Part shown: positions 11,624-24,700 of the stretch, piece after piece
Numbering within the stretch: the stretch's first letter is position 1
Layout of the letters: the number at the start of each line of letters is the position of its first letter
Origin: Thermothelomyces thermophilus ATCC 42464
Taxonomy: Eukaryota > Ascomycota > Sordariomycetes > Sordariales > Chaetomiaceae
Direction: 5' to 3'
DNA length: 64,000 nucleotides
Assembly: GCF_000226095.1 (NCBI RefSeq)
Contig: NC_016475.1
Span: 4,154,001 to 4,218,000 of the forward strand
Notes under the pieces: model-generated
Database searches by the model: none
Told to the model about the DNA's origin: nothing
Seen by the model: only the letters and a program-made list of their open reading frames with translations
Made by a program: the position numbers and the translations under genes

Positions 11624-14600
11624 CTAGTTCTTATAAGTTATTTTCTAGTCTAAAATTAAGCTATTTAACTAGATACTATAGTTCTCCATCAATAATATAT
11701 AAATCTAGGATTTCTTTAACGTCCTATTCTTTCTCTTCGTCCTCTACTTCGATATACGTAGTAACCTTAGCGTTCTTCGGCGCTAGTTCGAGAAGTGAAA
11801 TATAAAAAACATCCGTCTGTAGTCATATAGATAACGGTAACGACAGTCGGTAGTTAGATGTCGAGATTCGTTCTTTGATAACGAAAGGTCTAACCTTCTT
11901 AAAGTCTAGCTTTGTACTTAGTTATTTAGTTTATAGGTTTTATACGATTAGATAGACTTTGTCTCCCCTCTCTAGGCAAGGTCCCTTAAGCCTATATTTG
12001 TCGTAGTAGTTCTTTATTCTAGTTCTGACAAACTCGAGTTCCTTTTTAAGCTTCTTATATAGTGTATATATTTATTCTACTTTAACTACTGCTCTCGGCA
12101 CTATGACCTATAGTCCTTGCCTAAGGTCTGCTTTATATCTATAGTTTGCAAAGAACGGTATGACTTTGGTCGTTTCTATTAGTGTTATATTATAAGCGAG
12201 TTATATTATTAGTAATAGTATAACCTAGTTGTCTTGCTAGTAGTTAACGTAAGAATGGAGGTACTGCTTGATAACTTGGTTTAGTCGCTCTATTTGTCCG
12301 TTAGTCTATAGGTAGTATGCCGTTAACAGCTTACTATTAACGCCTAATTATTATATTAACGCTTGCTAGAACTTCGATGCAAACTTAGTATCTCTGTTGG
12401 TAATCTATTCCTATAGCTAAGCATATACTAATGTAACTTGCTAATAGATTACGTCTACTAACTGTTCCGCTGTCTAGGACTCTTTGTAAGGAAAGAAGTA
12501 TGCCTATTTAGTCAGGCAGTCTACTATAGTAAGAATACTATTATAGATTACCCCTGTAGCCGTATCCTTAGATTCTAGCAATTTCGTAATAAAGTCTATT
12601 GTAACTAAATTCTATAGTTTGTTAGCTATTAATAGTGGCTAAAGTAGCCTATATAGCTTGTATTATGCTGTTTTACTTCGATTATAGATATTGTAGTTCC
12701 GTATGACTTTCTTAACTTATACCGTTAACTATAGAAAGTTATAGTATTTCTTGACTTGTACAATAGTCTTCGTAACTCCTTTATATCCTCCGAGTTTTAA
12801 CTCGTAGAGGTCTTAAATCATTCGTAGCTATTGATCTTTGTCATAGATATACGCTTTACCTCGGTACTAGAGTTTCCTATCTTTTTCTTCTACTCCGTTA
12901 GGTACCACTAGTCTAGGTGCTACTTAATACTATGTCTCGTCGATCCTTTCTTCTTAAAAGATTACATAATATTTTAGGAACAAGTCGAGTAGATTATCTT
13001 CTATAGGTATCTACATTTCGTAATATAACGTTCTATCCATTCGTTCCTTAAATAACAGTAGCGTTATTTCTATTCGTCCTTCCGTATAATCTGTTCGTCA
13101 GCTTAAGGCATCTACTTATACGTTCTCTTTGCCCTTCTTGTAGCGGATCTCAAAATTAAATTCTATAAGGAATTCACCTATCGTATTTATCATCTATTAA
13201 GCTCCTTTATTATTATAAAGTATTGTAAATTCTTATAATCTATATACACTTATACTAGTTCGATTGTACTACTAAGGTATAATTACTATTCCTTAAAAGC
13301 TTCGACAATTACAAGTAGTTCCTTATTATAGATTAGATAATTAAGACGTAATCTATCGAGCTTCTTTAAAAAGAAGGCTATAAGATATAGCTTCCCTTAT
13401 TTGTTTTGTTATTCTAACTATCTTCCGATAGCATAGTCTAAAGCGTCTATTTCTACCTTAAATGGCTTCTTAAGGTCTGGCAGCACTAGTACTAGATCTT
13501 TAGTAATGGCATCGCAGATCTACGTAAATGCTTACTCATATTACTCTTCCTATTAGAATTTAGCGTTCTTCTTAGTAAGTTTATACAAAGGTCGTATAAT
13601 TGCTCCGAAGTTCCTAATGAACATCTGGTAGAAGTTCGTAAACCCGATAAAACTTTATACTTCCGTAACTAATATCGGTCGTAGCCAATTCTTAATAGCT
13701 TTAACCTTCGAAGGTTCTATCTAAATTTGTCCTAGGGATATCTTATATCTTAAAAACACCGTCTTCCTAATGTGGAATTTGCTCTTTTCCTTGTTAACTA
13801 ATAGCTTATACGCGTATAACGCGTCTAGTACTACTCTTATATACTTCCGGTGTTTATCTATCGTTTTAGAGAAGATAAGTATATTGTTAGGATAATATAC
13901 TCTAAATTTATCAAGAAAGGGTTAGATAGCTTGATCGATTAGGGCTTAGAACGTTGCTAGCGTATTTATAAGTCTAAATAGTATAATAAGGTACTTGTAA
14001 TAGCTATAGGGTGTCCTAAAGGCCGTTTTCCACTCGTTGCTTTCTTTAATCTATATATAGTTATAGGCCGATAGCAAGTCAAGATATATAAAATATTAGG
14101 CTCCTACTAACTAATCTTAGAGCCGTAAGATTAGTAATAATAGGTATCGGTTTTTTACGGTCTGTTCGTTAAGTTACTAATAGTTAACATATAACTATAG
14201 CTTTCCGTCTTTCTTAGGTATAAATAGGATTAGGTAGCCTACTAGCGATATTGACAGACAGATATATCCTCTTCGAAGATTCTCCTCCAAATATCGCTTA
14301 AGCTCTTCGTTCTATATCTAGCTTATATAGTAAATCTTAAAGAACTTTAGTTATGCTCCTTCCTTAAGCTTAATCTTGTAATCCTATAGGCCGTGTTCTA
14401 GTAACCCTTCTAGATGCTTCGGTTCGAATGTTAGGTATCCTTTATATTTCTTTGGTACTTCCCTAGTCTTGTCTTGTCTCTCGGCTTTCTAATAGTATAC
14501 GAACTTGGTTCTGTCTATAGCAATACTAGCGATTTCTCCTATCTTAACCTACTACTCTAATTATAGTGCTCCGCATTCGTTAACGAAGAGAATAGCTATT

Positions 14601-17508
14601 AGCGGTTTAGCTCGTTCCTCCTATTATAACGTCGGTATTGTTATACCGCTTCTTCTAGAGTCTATAGTAGTCTGCCTGCCACTATCCGTCTCTTGCGGTA
14701 GATCCGTAGGATATACCTTCCCCTAAGCATCGTCCGCTTACGATCCTTATATACTCCCTATCTCGTTAGTCAAATACGACTCCGTTTAGGGTCGTAAGTA
14801 GCTACTATTCTTCTAGCTAATATCTAGGTTGTAATCTTTATACTATAGTAATCCTAATATTATGTCTTTATCATTGCCTATATCTATAATGTTAAATACG
14901 ACTATTATAGTTTTCCCTGCTATAATAATATTAATTAGTTTAGTCTCCTTATATATCTATTACGTCGGAAATAGCCCTTTAACTATACTATACTTCTACT
15001 TCATTCTCTAGGGTATCTATAGCTAATTTACAAGTATCGGCGAAATCAGGTTTATCTCTACTCTACTATCTACTAGTATAAGCATCTTATACTATTTCTA
15101 TTATGCTATTATCTATAATCGCTTGTCTTGCCGCTGTCGCCTAAAGATTATAGCGATTTCCTATATTTCTACTAGGAGGTCTCGATATAGTGGTCTCTTA
15201 CGCTAGTTCCTCCTGTACTATGCTATTACTTGCCACTATACAGGCATTAACGGTTTTCGGGCCCCTCGGAGGGCCCTAACCCGTTTCCTAGGTTAGTGCT
15301 AACCTCTTCGGTTGTTCGGCTAATAATAGCTTCGTCAATCGTGCTTATTTCTATAAGCCATTAAGTGCTAGTAGCTTCCTACTATTAGGTCTGTTCTACT
15401 TTCTATTGTACGTGCTATAGCTTCATCTAAAGCTCCTAGATCCGCGATTTCTTTTCGTCTATGTAGTAAAGGCAGTCGTTGCTCTGGCATAAGTCCTATA
15501 TATCTCGTCCTATTCTATAGTACCTAGGCTAGGCTCGTTTTGGTACTACTGTAATGCCTTCTAGATCGCGGGCTTTGATCTTCTAGAGCAATTCGGCTGC
15601 TCTGTTTCCTATATTATAGACCTATTCCATAGGGTAGAGGCTTCTGTCCTTATTTCCTTATTAGGTTAGCTAGTAATTGTTTTCGAATTTATCGCGAAAG
15701 TGGTATCGGCATTTATATAATATATACTAGAACTAGGGCACTTATATATATGCCTTATATTACGGGTATAGTTACGTAGCGTCGCCTAGAAGGTATTAGA
15801 ATTCTTTTCTAAATCCTTCCTACTATATATAGACTATAGGTACCCTAATGCTAAGGTAGGAGTATTTCTTCTAGTAGTTTTCCTATATACCTTCGTCTTT
15901 TTTACGGTTCACATATATAAACTAGTATTCTAAGTTCTATATGTTGTAGCTAAGTTGCTAATCGTCAAAATACTTGGCGTAGCTATTAGGCCTATCGTAT
16001 ATCATAGGCTATTCTCCTTTAATAGTTTCTATAATACGTTAGAGTTCCCTTATCTCGTCCCTTATCTTATCGCTCTACTAGGCAAGTCAAATCAAGCGTC
16101 TATCCTATTCGTATAGTTCCGTATTAAGCCAGAAAACTTCGTTATAGTACTATTCGATTTGTTCCTAGAGGAATAGAATATTAGGTCCAGGTCTTTCGAT
16201 TCCTTAGGTATCGGTCGTCTACAATCTATCCTACCTGTAGGTAACTATAAAACCCTACTACCTCAAGGCTAGGAGAATCGAAATTAGTAGTATATATTCT
16301 CCTGCCGTATCCTATTTAGCAAGACCTATTTCTAGGTCTATAGTAACTAGTTCGGAGTACGGTGCTTATTTGTCTTTACCGTCGTTATTATATCTAAGAC
16401 TGTCTATGTCGCTATCTCTGTTTTTATAGCTCGTAGCCGCTACTTTGATAATATCCTTAGTAGTTTCGTTAATAGCTATAATTTCCTTTCTAGGGACTAG
16501 TTTCTAGTCTTTCTTCGGGTTTCGACATTCTCGTTTATAGTATCTTTTCTTTCTATAGTTATAGTAGGTAACGTTAGACTTGTCTTTGGTCGTCTTCTTC
16601 TTGTCTTGCTTCTATGTTATATCTATATTTATAGCTCTAGGATATATCCTATATAAGGTGCTAATATATGCTCGTTTTTTCTTATCGTTAGCCTTGACCG
16701 TGGTTCCATTTATCTGACCTCGTTTCTACTACTCTTATATATAGAGTCGATCATTGATCCTAACGGCCTATATAATATATTTATCTAAGGTCTTAGGCTA
16801 GTTATATTTATATAGCTTATCTTTAACCTTTTCTTTTAAGCTATTATAGAATAGTTACATTAATGCCTTATTATTAAGCTAAGACTTAAGTATATCCTAT
16901 CTAAACTATATAATATAAGAGGCTATTAACTTAGTCTATTAGAGATTAGCAAGTCTTTCTTATATATAAATCTTCTTATCTTTGTCATTAAAAACCTTCT
17001 AAAGCTCTTCTTTAAACTAGTTATAAGATCAAAAGACTATCTATATAAATATATCTCGGTTGTCTTCGTCTTCCTTAGTAAGATAGTCATTCTATATAGG
17101 CTTAAACTATCTAAATACCTTATCCTCTAGTCTTATAGCTATATAAAGGACTTTAGCTTTATCGTCTAGAAACTTATCGTCATTAAGCTAGAAGTAGGAT
17201 CAGAGGTTTGTTAGGAATCCTACAAGATCCTCCTTAGTTCCTCTATATTTACTAGGTAGTTCGATCCTAATACAGCTCGCTTTAGCGCCCTTAAGTACCT
17301 TAATTTTGGTATAGGCCTCGTTGACTAGCTTCTATAAGTGCTTTTTACCGTTCTCGAGTTCCTTAATCCGAGCTTAAATAACCTTATCTCTCTAGTCTAA
17401 CTCCTAGATCCACTACTAGAGTTAACTAAGCTAGGCAAGCAGCTATTCGGCTGTAACGTTAATAGCTATATCGATGTTAAGGTCGAAATCACCTCCGTTC
17501 TAAGCTAT
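11590..17508 (-). pseudogene. Element B gag-pol remnant
   Basis: Minus-strand gag-pol of the B/C/D family. Gag (about 17508-16400) has an N-terminal Gln/Leu coiled segment, the retrotransposon gag core, and a decayed zinc knuckle. Next come an aspartic protease, RT (about 14200-13700), RNase H, integrase and a C-terminal chromodomain near 11620-11800. Every domain is interrupted by TAG/TAA. Domain assignments rest on alignment by eye to copy C, which is less decayed. Confidence 0.75.
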
Positions 17509-17535
17509 AATAGAACAAAGGGAGTAATAGCAACA

Positions 17536-17987
17536 TATAACAAACCTAACTTAGACTTCTTCTAAAAGGGTTTAGACAGAGGTAAATTAAGCAGGACAAG
17601 CGTATAGGTTGTCTAAGGGATTCGGTAAAGCTAAAGGGTTTATAATAATACTAGAGTTATCTCTTATAGTAGTTAGCAATATTTAGTATAAGTACTATAA
17701 TTATAGGTTACTATTACTAGTAAACTCTTAGAGTCTACTATAACAAGTGATTATTTATATATATATATATTTCTATTGGTCGCTTATAGTCCCCTTCTAG
17801 CCTGCCCTAGGATTGCCTTTGGTAGCTAGCTATCCTCTGCTATCCTTCCCTTTTAGCAATTGTTCGCCCGTGGTAGCCCGTGCTCCCTAGCGATCCTGTG
17901 TCAACCTCGCTCCGTGCCCTTCTTGATTAGTGGCTCGTTTAGCCTGCTGCGCCTCACTGGGTCGTAGTATATGGTTGGCTCGTGACA
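17536..17987 (-). repeat. Right (5') LTR of element B
   Basis: A 452-bp partner of the LTR at 10373, TATAACAAACC to CTCGTGACA, followed by the duplicated CTATA. The two LTRs differ mainly by C/T and G/A changes. The bases just inside (toward gag) do not begin with the TGG usual for a tRNA primer site. Confidence 0.85.
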
Positions 17988-17992
17988 CTATA

Positions 17993-20900
17993 AGTTAATG
18001 TTTTCTTTTGAATATCGTTTTAACCATAATGTCTAAGATAACTGATGCTTTAATTAATTTATTCTTAGCGATAATGTTTATTATAACTAGATAGCTAGCT
18101 TTATAGCTAAACATTAGGCTTGTATTATAGATAAATGGTATATCTAGTAAGATTTGGTAACTACTAGTATCTCTATCCAAGATAAAGAAATGTTTATAGA
18201 TCGAGATAGCCCCTAAGATAATCGTATTAACCGTTTCCCTAGTAAACGGCCTATTATTATAAAGACCTTAGGAAATTACTGTCGTTATCTATATAGGGAG
18301 ATAGTATCTCTATACTAGGCTAAGAGTAATTATATTATACTTAGATCTAGTATTAATTAGAGCAAGTACCTTTTTACCCCTTAGATCCTTAAAGTTATAA
18401 TAGAGTATTAGTAATACGTATATCTATATAAGTATACCTATTGAGATCTTCTAGCTAATAGAGAGTATATAGATCAGAGCCTAGAAGGATGTTTCGATTT
18501 CTTCTAAATCTAGCTAGTCTTGCCATCTAGTAAGGTAGTCGCTCTAGAAACTATCCGTTACAATAGCCTATTAGCTATTACTAGTAACCCCTAGAAATAC
18601 CGGAACTATAATCACGGACTCTTCTCCCTTAACGCTGCTCTATCTACCTAGACGGCTAAGATGTATCTTAACCTCTTATAGTACTCTCCCTCTTGCTTAT
18701 AAAGCCGGCTTATTAGGGAAGGGAATAGCCGAGCCCTTATACTCGATTACCTCTTAAGGGCTTTCATAATCCTACTTAAGGAATATAATTAGCGTGTTCT
18801 TAAACACTAGAGAGATCCCTAAGACCTTATCAATAGTAAGTGTCTTCGCTTAAAGAGCCTTACTAACTAGAGAGAGTATATTATAGGCTATATTCTCCTT
18901 AGTCGATTTCTCTAGTTCCCTAAAGCAAATAGTTCGTTTCTATCTAGCTAGGGGGAGAGCTCCCTTACTAGCTAGATTAGCAGCCTTCTTAGTGGTAGCT
19001 ATAAACCCTTAGCTTATAGCTAGAGGGTAAGCTCTTCTTACTTTTATATTCCTTTTTAATAATTAAATAGTCTCTACTTTATTAGTCCCCTCTTACCTAA
19101 TAGGATCCTATATTAGCTCGTCTTCCATTTCTATAAAATAACGCTTTATAAGGGTAGTACTCTATACTATAGTCACTATATCACTATCCCTATCGGAAAT
19201 ATCTTTACTATTAACCTCTGACTCGATAGCATTAAAAGCTTGCGTCACCGTCTGGTCAGACCGTAACACGTCCGTCGGTAAGCCCTTATAGTTGGTGGCA
19301 AAAATGGGGTCGTCCGTCCGAGACGCCGTCCGTTTCACCTGTTAGATAAGAGTATATCTACCTTGCTTACGATCTATCCAGAAATTGATCTCTCTAGCCT
19401 TAGTATAGTCATAGATTAACTCTAGAGAAACTCTCTTAGTATTGGTAAGGCAATTAAGGGAGGTTATAACTACTTCTAGTAGGTATAAACCTTTAATATA
19501 TTAAAGGAAGGCCTTATTAGTAATAAGGTTTAGGTCTAAATAATACTCCTAACTATATTCCTTTCAGTAGCTCTCTATAAATTGTTAATACGGCTCCTAG
19601 CTAGGAAGATCTAGCTAAAGAGAGATATAAGTGTAAATAATATATTACTAGGTCCCCTAATTAGCTATAGTAGCTATATCCTTACTAAGGATCTTAACTT
19701 GCTAGCTTTCTAGAAGATTAGGATCTCTCTTACCTAAGATCTACTTGAAACCAAGCTAATGGACGAGACTATTATAGATATCCTCTACTAGGACTAGATA
19801 TCTATAGGCAAAGTACGTCTAGTTACTATAGTAGTAATAGCTATAAAGTATAGCCGAGATTAAACTTGGCTAGAACCTACTATTCTTCTTCTTTTACTAA
19901 GACTCTTAAACAGCCAATAGGTAGGTCCGGATCTCCTTAATCCCGTCGTTGCTTAGGTCGTCTATCTAGTTATAGGAACGCCTTCCCCTATCCAAGGATT
20001 TACGGCTAACTTTGCCCTTATTAATCCGAAGCTTATATAAGGTATCTATAAGCCTGTTAACGATCTTATCGAAGGTAGTATCCCTTTAGGTAGATAAACC
20101 TAAAGGACTTTCCTATGCCTAGGGAGCTAAAGGACTCTTCTTAATAGTCTAGCTTATCTATAGTTTAACTTCTTCTCCTTTTAGATCTAGCTTGTAGTAT
20201 ACTAACCTAATGTTAACTCCCTTATATAGATACTCCTATATAAAGTTATAGAAATCCTCTTACTCTATATTATTAACCTATAAATTACCCTTCTTATAGA
20301 CCTAAAGACTAGTCTAGAGAGTAGGGGGAAATCTATCCTATACCTTCTAGATAGCCGATGACTAATAGACCACTTTCTTTTTCTTCGGTACTTAGGTAAG
20401 TAGGATATTAACGTACTCTAAGTAGTCATAGATAGACTTGGCCAAATCTACGTATTAGGAGTCTAGAAGACGCTCTAGCTCTCGAGTAGAAGTTTCCTAG
20501 TAAGAGTCGTTCTACTTCTAGCATTCCTTGATAGTAGCTTCAAAAGTAACCTAGTCCTTTTTCTTTAATTCCGGCTACTAGTCTAGGATTTCCTAAAGAT
20601 CGTCTATATACTACTACTCAAAGTAAGAGATCTTGTCGCTATTATCTCTACTAAAGATCTTATAAGCCTTTTTAAAACGCTCGAGGTATTTAATAGCATT
20701 ATAACTAGAGAAGAGACTAGGTAATCCCTTATCTATTAGCAAAGGGAATATAACCTAAATAACTTTAGTAAGTCTATCCACTATAATATCCGCTTAAGTA
20801 TAATGTTTAACTTCTAAGTCTAAAGTAAGGTTTCTAAACTCTAGCGATTAAGGTAACTCTAATAGCGTCCTTCCTAATAAGGTTTCGGTATACCTAGATA

Positions 20901-21236
20901 TAAAAGGCATTAAGAGTAGTAATTCTAATTAAGGTATTTACTAAACTGATAAGAAAAGTAGTACCTAAGGTTACTATCTTTAATTATACCTTCCTATTTA
21001 GGTAACTTCCTTAAAGGCTACTCCTCTATCTAAGTAATTAATCTAAGAAGCCTTCCTCCTTTCCTTTAAGTCCTCCTATAATTAGTAAGATCGAATATAA
21101 ACTTAGTCTACCGCTTTTACTCCTTTAGAGTATACCTAGTAAAGCTATTCCTAAACCTTCTAATAAGGGATACTCTATAGTAATAATACTCTAACCCCTA
21201 AAGTTAGAACTCCTAAAATGATAAGACAAACCTATA
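17993..21236 (-). pseudogene. Element F gag-like region and aspartic protease
   Basis: The middle piece of F on the minus strand. Near 18000-18400 the frame reads as a retroviral-type aspartic protease: LINTRSKYNIITLSLV (expected D-T/S-G then hydrophobics; here Asn and Arg replace Asp and Gly) and later ILDRDTSSYQILLDIPFI. Upstream, to about 21236, runs a long hydrophilic frame without zinc knuckle that I take as gag. Dozens of TAG/TAA stops are present. The motif TCTGGTCAGA occurs at 19250-19260. Confidence 0.55.
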
Positions 21237-21241
21237 CTAGA

Positions 21242-21694
21242 TGTCACGAGCCAACCATATACCACGACCCGGTAGGGCATAGAAGGCTAAATAAGCCACT
21301 AATTAAGAAGGGCACAAAACAAGGCTAACATAGGATTACTAGGGAGCACAGGCTACCACAGGCGAACGATTACCAAAAAGGGAAAGATAGCAGAGGATAG
21401 CTAGCTACCAAAGGCGATCTAAGGGCAGGATAGAAAGGGACTATAAGCGATCGGCAGAAGTATATATACATATAAATAGTCACTCGTTATAGTAGACTCT
21501 AGGAGTTCACTAGTGGTAACAATTATAATCACAGTACTTATACCAAGCATCGCTAATTACTGTAAGAGACAACTCTAAGTATTGTTATAAACCCTTTGGC
21601 TTCACTAAATCCCTTAGACGACCTGCCTACTTGCCCCGCTTCACCTACCTCCATCTAGACCCTTTTAGAAGCAGTCTGAGTTAGGTTCATCATA
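21242..21694 (+). repeat. 5' LTR of element C
   Basis: A 453-bp LTR, TGTCACGAGCC to GGTTCATCATA (RIP form of GGTTCGTTACA). It contains the TATATA-rich block near 21461-21472 common to the family. Confidence 0.88.
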
Positions 21695-21721
21695 CGTTAT
21701 TACTACTCCCTTTGTTCTATC

Positions 21722-24700
21722 ATGGTTTAGAACGGAGGTGACTTCGACCTTGACATCGATATGGCTACTAACGTTACGGCTAAATAGCTGCTCGCTTAGC
21801 TTAGTTAACTCTAGCAGCAGATCTAGGAGTTAGACTAGAGAGACAAGGCTGCTCAAGCTCGAATCAAGGAACTTAAGAACTATGAAAAGTACTTGTAGAA
21901 GTTAGTTAACGAGGCCTACGCCAAAATCGAGGCACTTAAGGGCGCTAAAGCGAAGCATATTAAGATCGAACTACCTAGCAAATATAGAAGAACTAAGGAG
22001 GATCTTATAGGATTCCTAACAAACCTCTAATCTTACTTCTGGCTTAATGATAACAAATTTCCGGACGATAAAGCCAAAGTCCTCTACGTAGCTACAAGAC
22101 TAGAGGGCAAGGTACTTAGATGGTTCGAGCCTATATGGAACGACTATCTTATAGAGGAAGACGAAGACGATCGAGACGCGTTTATATAGGTAGTCTTCTA
22201 ATCTTACGACCGTTTCGAAGAAGAGCTTCGGAAAGTTTTTAGTGACAAAGATAAGAAGATTTATACGTAAGAAAGACTTGCTAATCTCCGATAGACTAAG
22301 TTAATAGCCTCCTACGCTATATAGTTTAGATAGGACATGCTTAAGTCTTAGCTTAATGATAAGGCATTAATATAATTATTTTATAATAGCCTAAAGGAAA
22401 AGGTCAAGGACAAGCTATATAAGTATAATCGGCCTAAGACTCTAGATAAATATATTATATAGGCTATTAGGATTAATAATCGACTCTATATATAAGAGTA
22501 GCAGAAATAAGGTCGAATAAACAGAACTATAGTTAAGGCTAACGACAAGAAAAAGCGAGCGTATATTAGTACCTTGTATAGGATATACCCTAGAGCTATA
22601 GATATAAATATAGTATAGAAGCAAGACTAGAAGAAGATAACTAAAGACAAGTCTAATGTTACTTACTATAACTATAGAAAGAAAGGGCACTATAAGTAAG
22701 AATACTAGAGCCTAAAGAAAGAATAGAAACTAGCCCCTAGAAAGGAAATTACAGCCATCGACGAAACTACTAAGGACGTTATCGAAGTAGCGGCTACGAG
22801 CTATAAAGATAAGGACAGTGACACAGATAGTCTCGGACACGATAGTAACGGTAAAGACAAATAAGCACCGTACTCCGAACTAGTTACCGTGGACCTAGAG
22901 ACAGGTCTTGCCGAATAGGACATAGCAGGAGAATATATACCGCCAGTTTCGATTCTCCTAGCCTTGAGGCAGTGGGGTTTTATAGTCATGTAGAGGTAGG
23001 ATAGATTATAGATAACCGATACCTAAGGAATCGAAAGACCTAGACCTAATGTCCTATTCCTCTAGGAACGAATCGAATAGTACTATAACGAAGTTTTTCG
23101 GCTTAATATAGAACTACGTAAACGGGACGGGCACTTGATTCGACTTGCCTAGTAGAGTAATAAAATAAGGGACGAAATAAGGGAACTCTAACGTATTATA
23201 GAAACTATTAAAGGGGAATAGCCTGTGATATATAATAGGCCTAATAGCTATACTAAGCACTTTGACGATTAGTAATTTAGCTATAACATATAGAACCCTA
23301 AGTACTAGTTTATATACGCGAACCGTAGAAAAGATAAGTGTATATAGGAAAGCTATTAGGAGAAACACTCCTACCTTAACATTAGAGTACCTACGGCCTA
23401 CGTATAGTAGGAAGGATTTGGGAAAGAGTTCTAATACCTTCTAGGCAACATTACACGACTATACCCGCGATACAAGGTATATATACAAGTGCCCTAGTTC
23501 TAGTGTATAGCATACGAATGCCGATACCACTTTCGTAACAAATTTAAAAACAATCACTAGCCGACCCGACAAGGAAATAAGGATAGAAGCTTACACCCTA
23601 TAGAATAGGTCTACGATGTAGGAAATAGAGCAGCCGAATTGCTCTAGAAAATCGAAGCCCGCGATCTAGAAAGCATTACGATAGTTCTAAAACGAGCCTA
23701 GCCTAGGTACTACAGAACCAGACAAGACATATAAGACTCGTATTAGAGTAACGATTACCTCTATCACGCAGATAAAAAGAAATTGCGAATTCGGGAGCTT
23801 TAGATAAAGCTATAGCACGTATAACAGAAAGCAAAACAGACCTAATAGTAGGAAGCCGTAAGCACCTAATAGCTTATAGAAATGAGCACGATTGATAAAG
23901 CAGCTATTAGCCAAATAACTAGAGAGGTTAGCACTAACCTAGGAAATAGGTCAGGGCCCTTCGAGGGGCCTAGAAACCATTAACGCCTGTGTAGTAGCAA
24001 GTAGTAGCGTAGTATAGGAGGAACTGGCGTAAGAGACCACTATACTAAGACCTTCCGGCAGAAACATAGGAAATCGCTGTAATCTTTAGACAACAGTGGC
24101 AAGGCAAGCGGCTATAGATAATAGTATAATAGAAACAGCACGAAATGCTTGCACTAGTAGATAGTAGAGCAGAGATAAACCTGATTTCGCTAATACTTAT
24201 AAATTAGCTATAGATACCCTAGAAAATGAAGCGGAAGTATAGCATAGTCAAAGGGCTATTTCCAATATAATAGGTATATAGGGAGACTAAACCAATTAAT
24301 ATTACTATAGTAAGGAAGACTATAGTAGTTATATTTAGTATTATAGATATAGGCAATAATAAAGATATAATATTAGGGTTACTATAGTATAAAGATTACA
24401 ACCTAGACATTAGCTAGAAGAATGGTAGCTACCTACGACCCTAAATAGAGTCATATTTGACTAGCGAGATAGGAAGCGTATAAGGATCGCAAGCAGACGA
24501 TACTTAGAGAAAGGCATATCCTACGGATCTACTATAAGAGACAGACAGTGGCAGGCAGACTACTACAGACTCTAGAAGAGGCGGCGTAACGACATCGATA
24601 TCGCGACAGGAGGAACAAGCTAAACCGCCGATAGCTATTCTCTCTATTAACGAATGCAGAGCACTATAATTAGAGTAGTAGGTTAAGATAGGAGAAATCG

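Larger units (their letters stand above)
10373..17987 (-). mobile_element. Gypsy element B, complete structure, inserted in F
   Basis: A 7615-bp Ty3/Gypsy retrotransposon in minus orientation with two 452-bp LTRs (10373-10824 and 17536-17987). It is flanked by a perfect 5-bp target duplication CTATA (10368-10372 and 17988-17992). The pol frame of element F ends at its left edge and the protease of F begins at its right edge. Internal order, reading right to left: gag, protease, RT, RNase H, integrase, chromodomain, the antisense ORF segment, polypurine tract. It is heavily mutated throughout; the gag start ATG is now ATA (17506-17508). Confidence 0.9.

Noticed and set aside
11620-11805. Ser/Tyr-rich open frames opposite the chromodomain (11620-11805, 27426-27611)
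   Set aside because: They lie exactly opposite the chromodomain coding sequence, carry no motif of their own, and are not part of the antisense ORF, which stops at 11623 and 27608.
14505-14726. Small open frames in the RIP island such as 14505-14726 and the matching 35087-35290
   Set aside because: They are antisense readings of equivalent pol parts in B and D. Their similarity reflects the shared retrotransposon, not a small gene.
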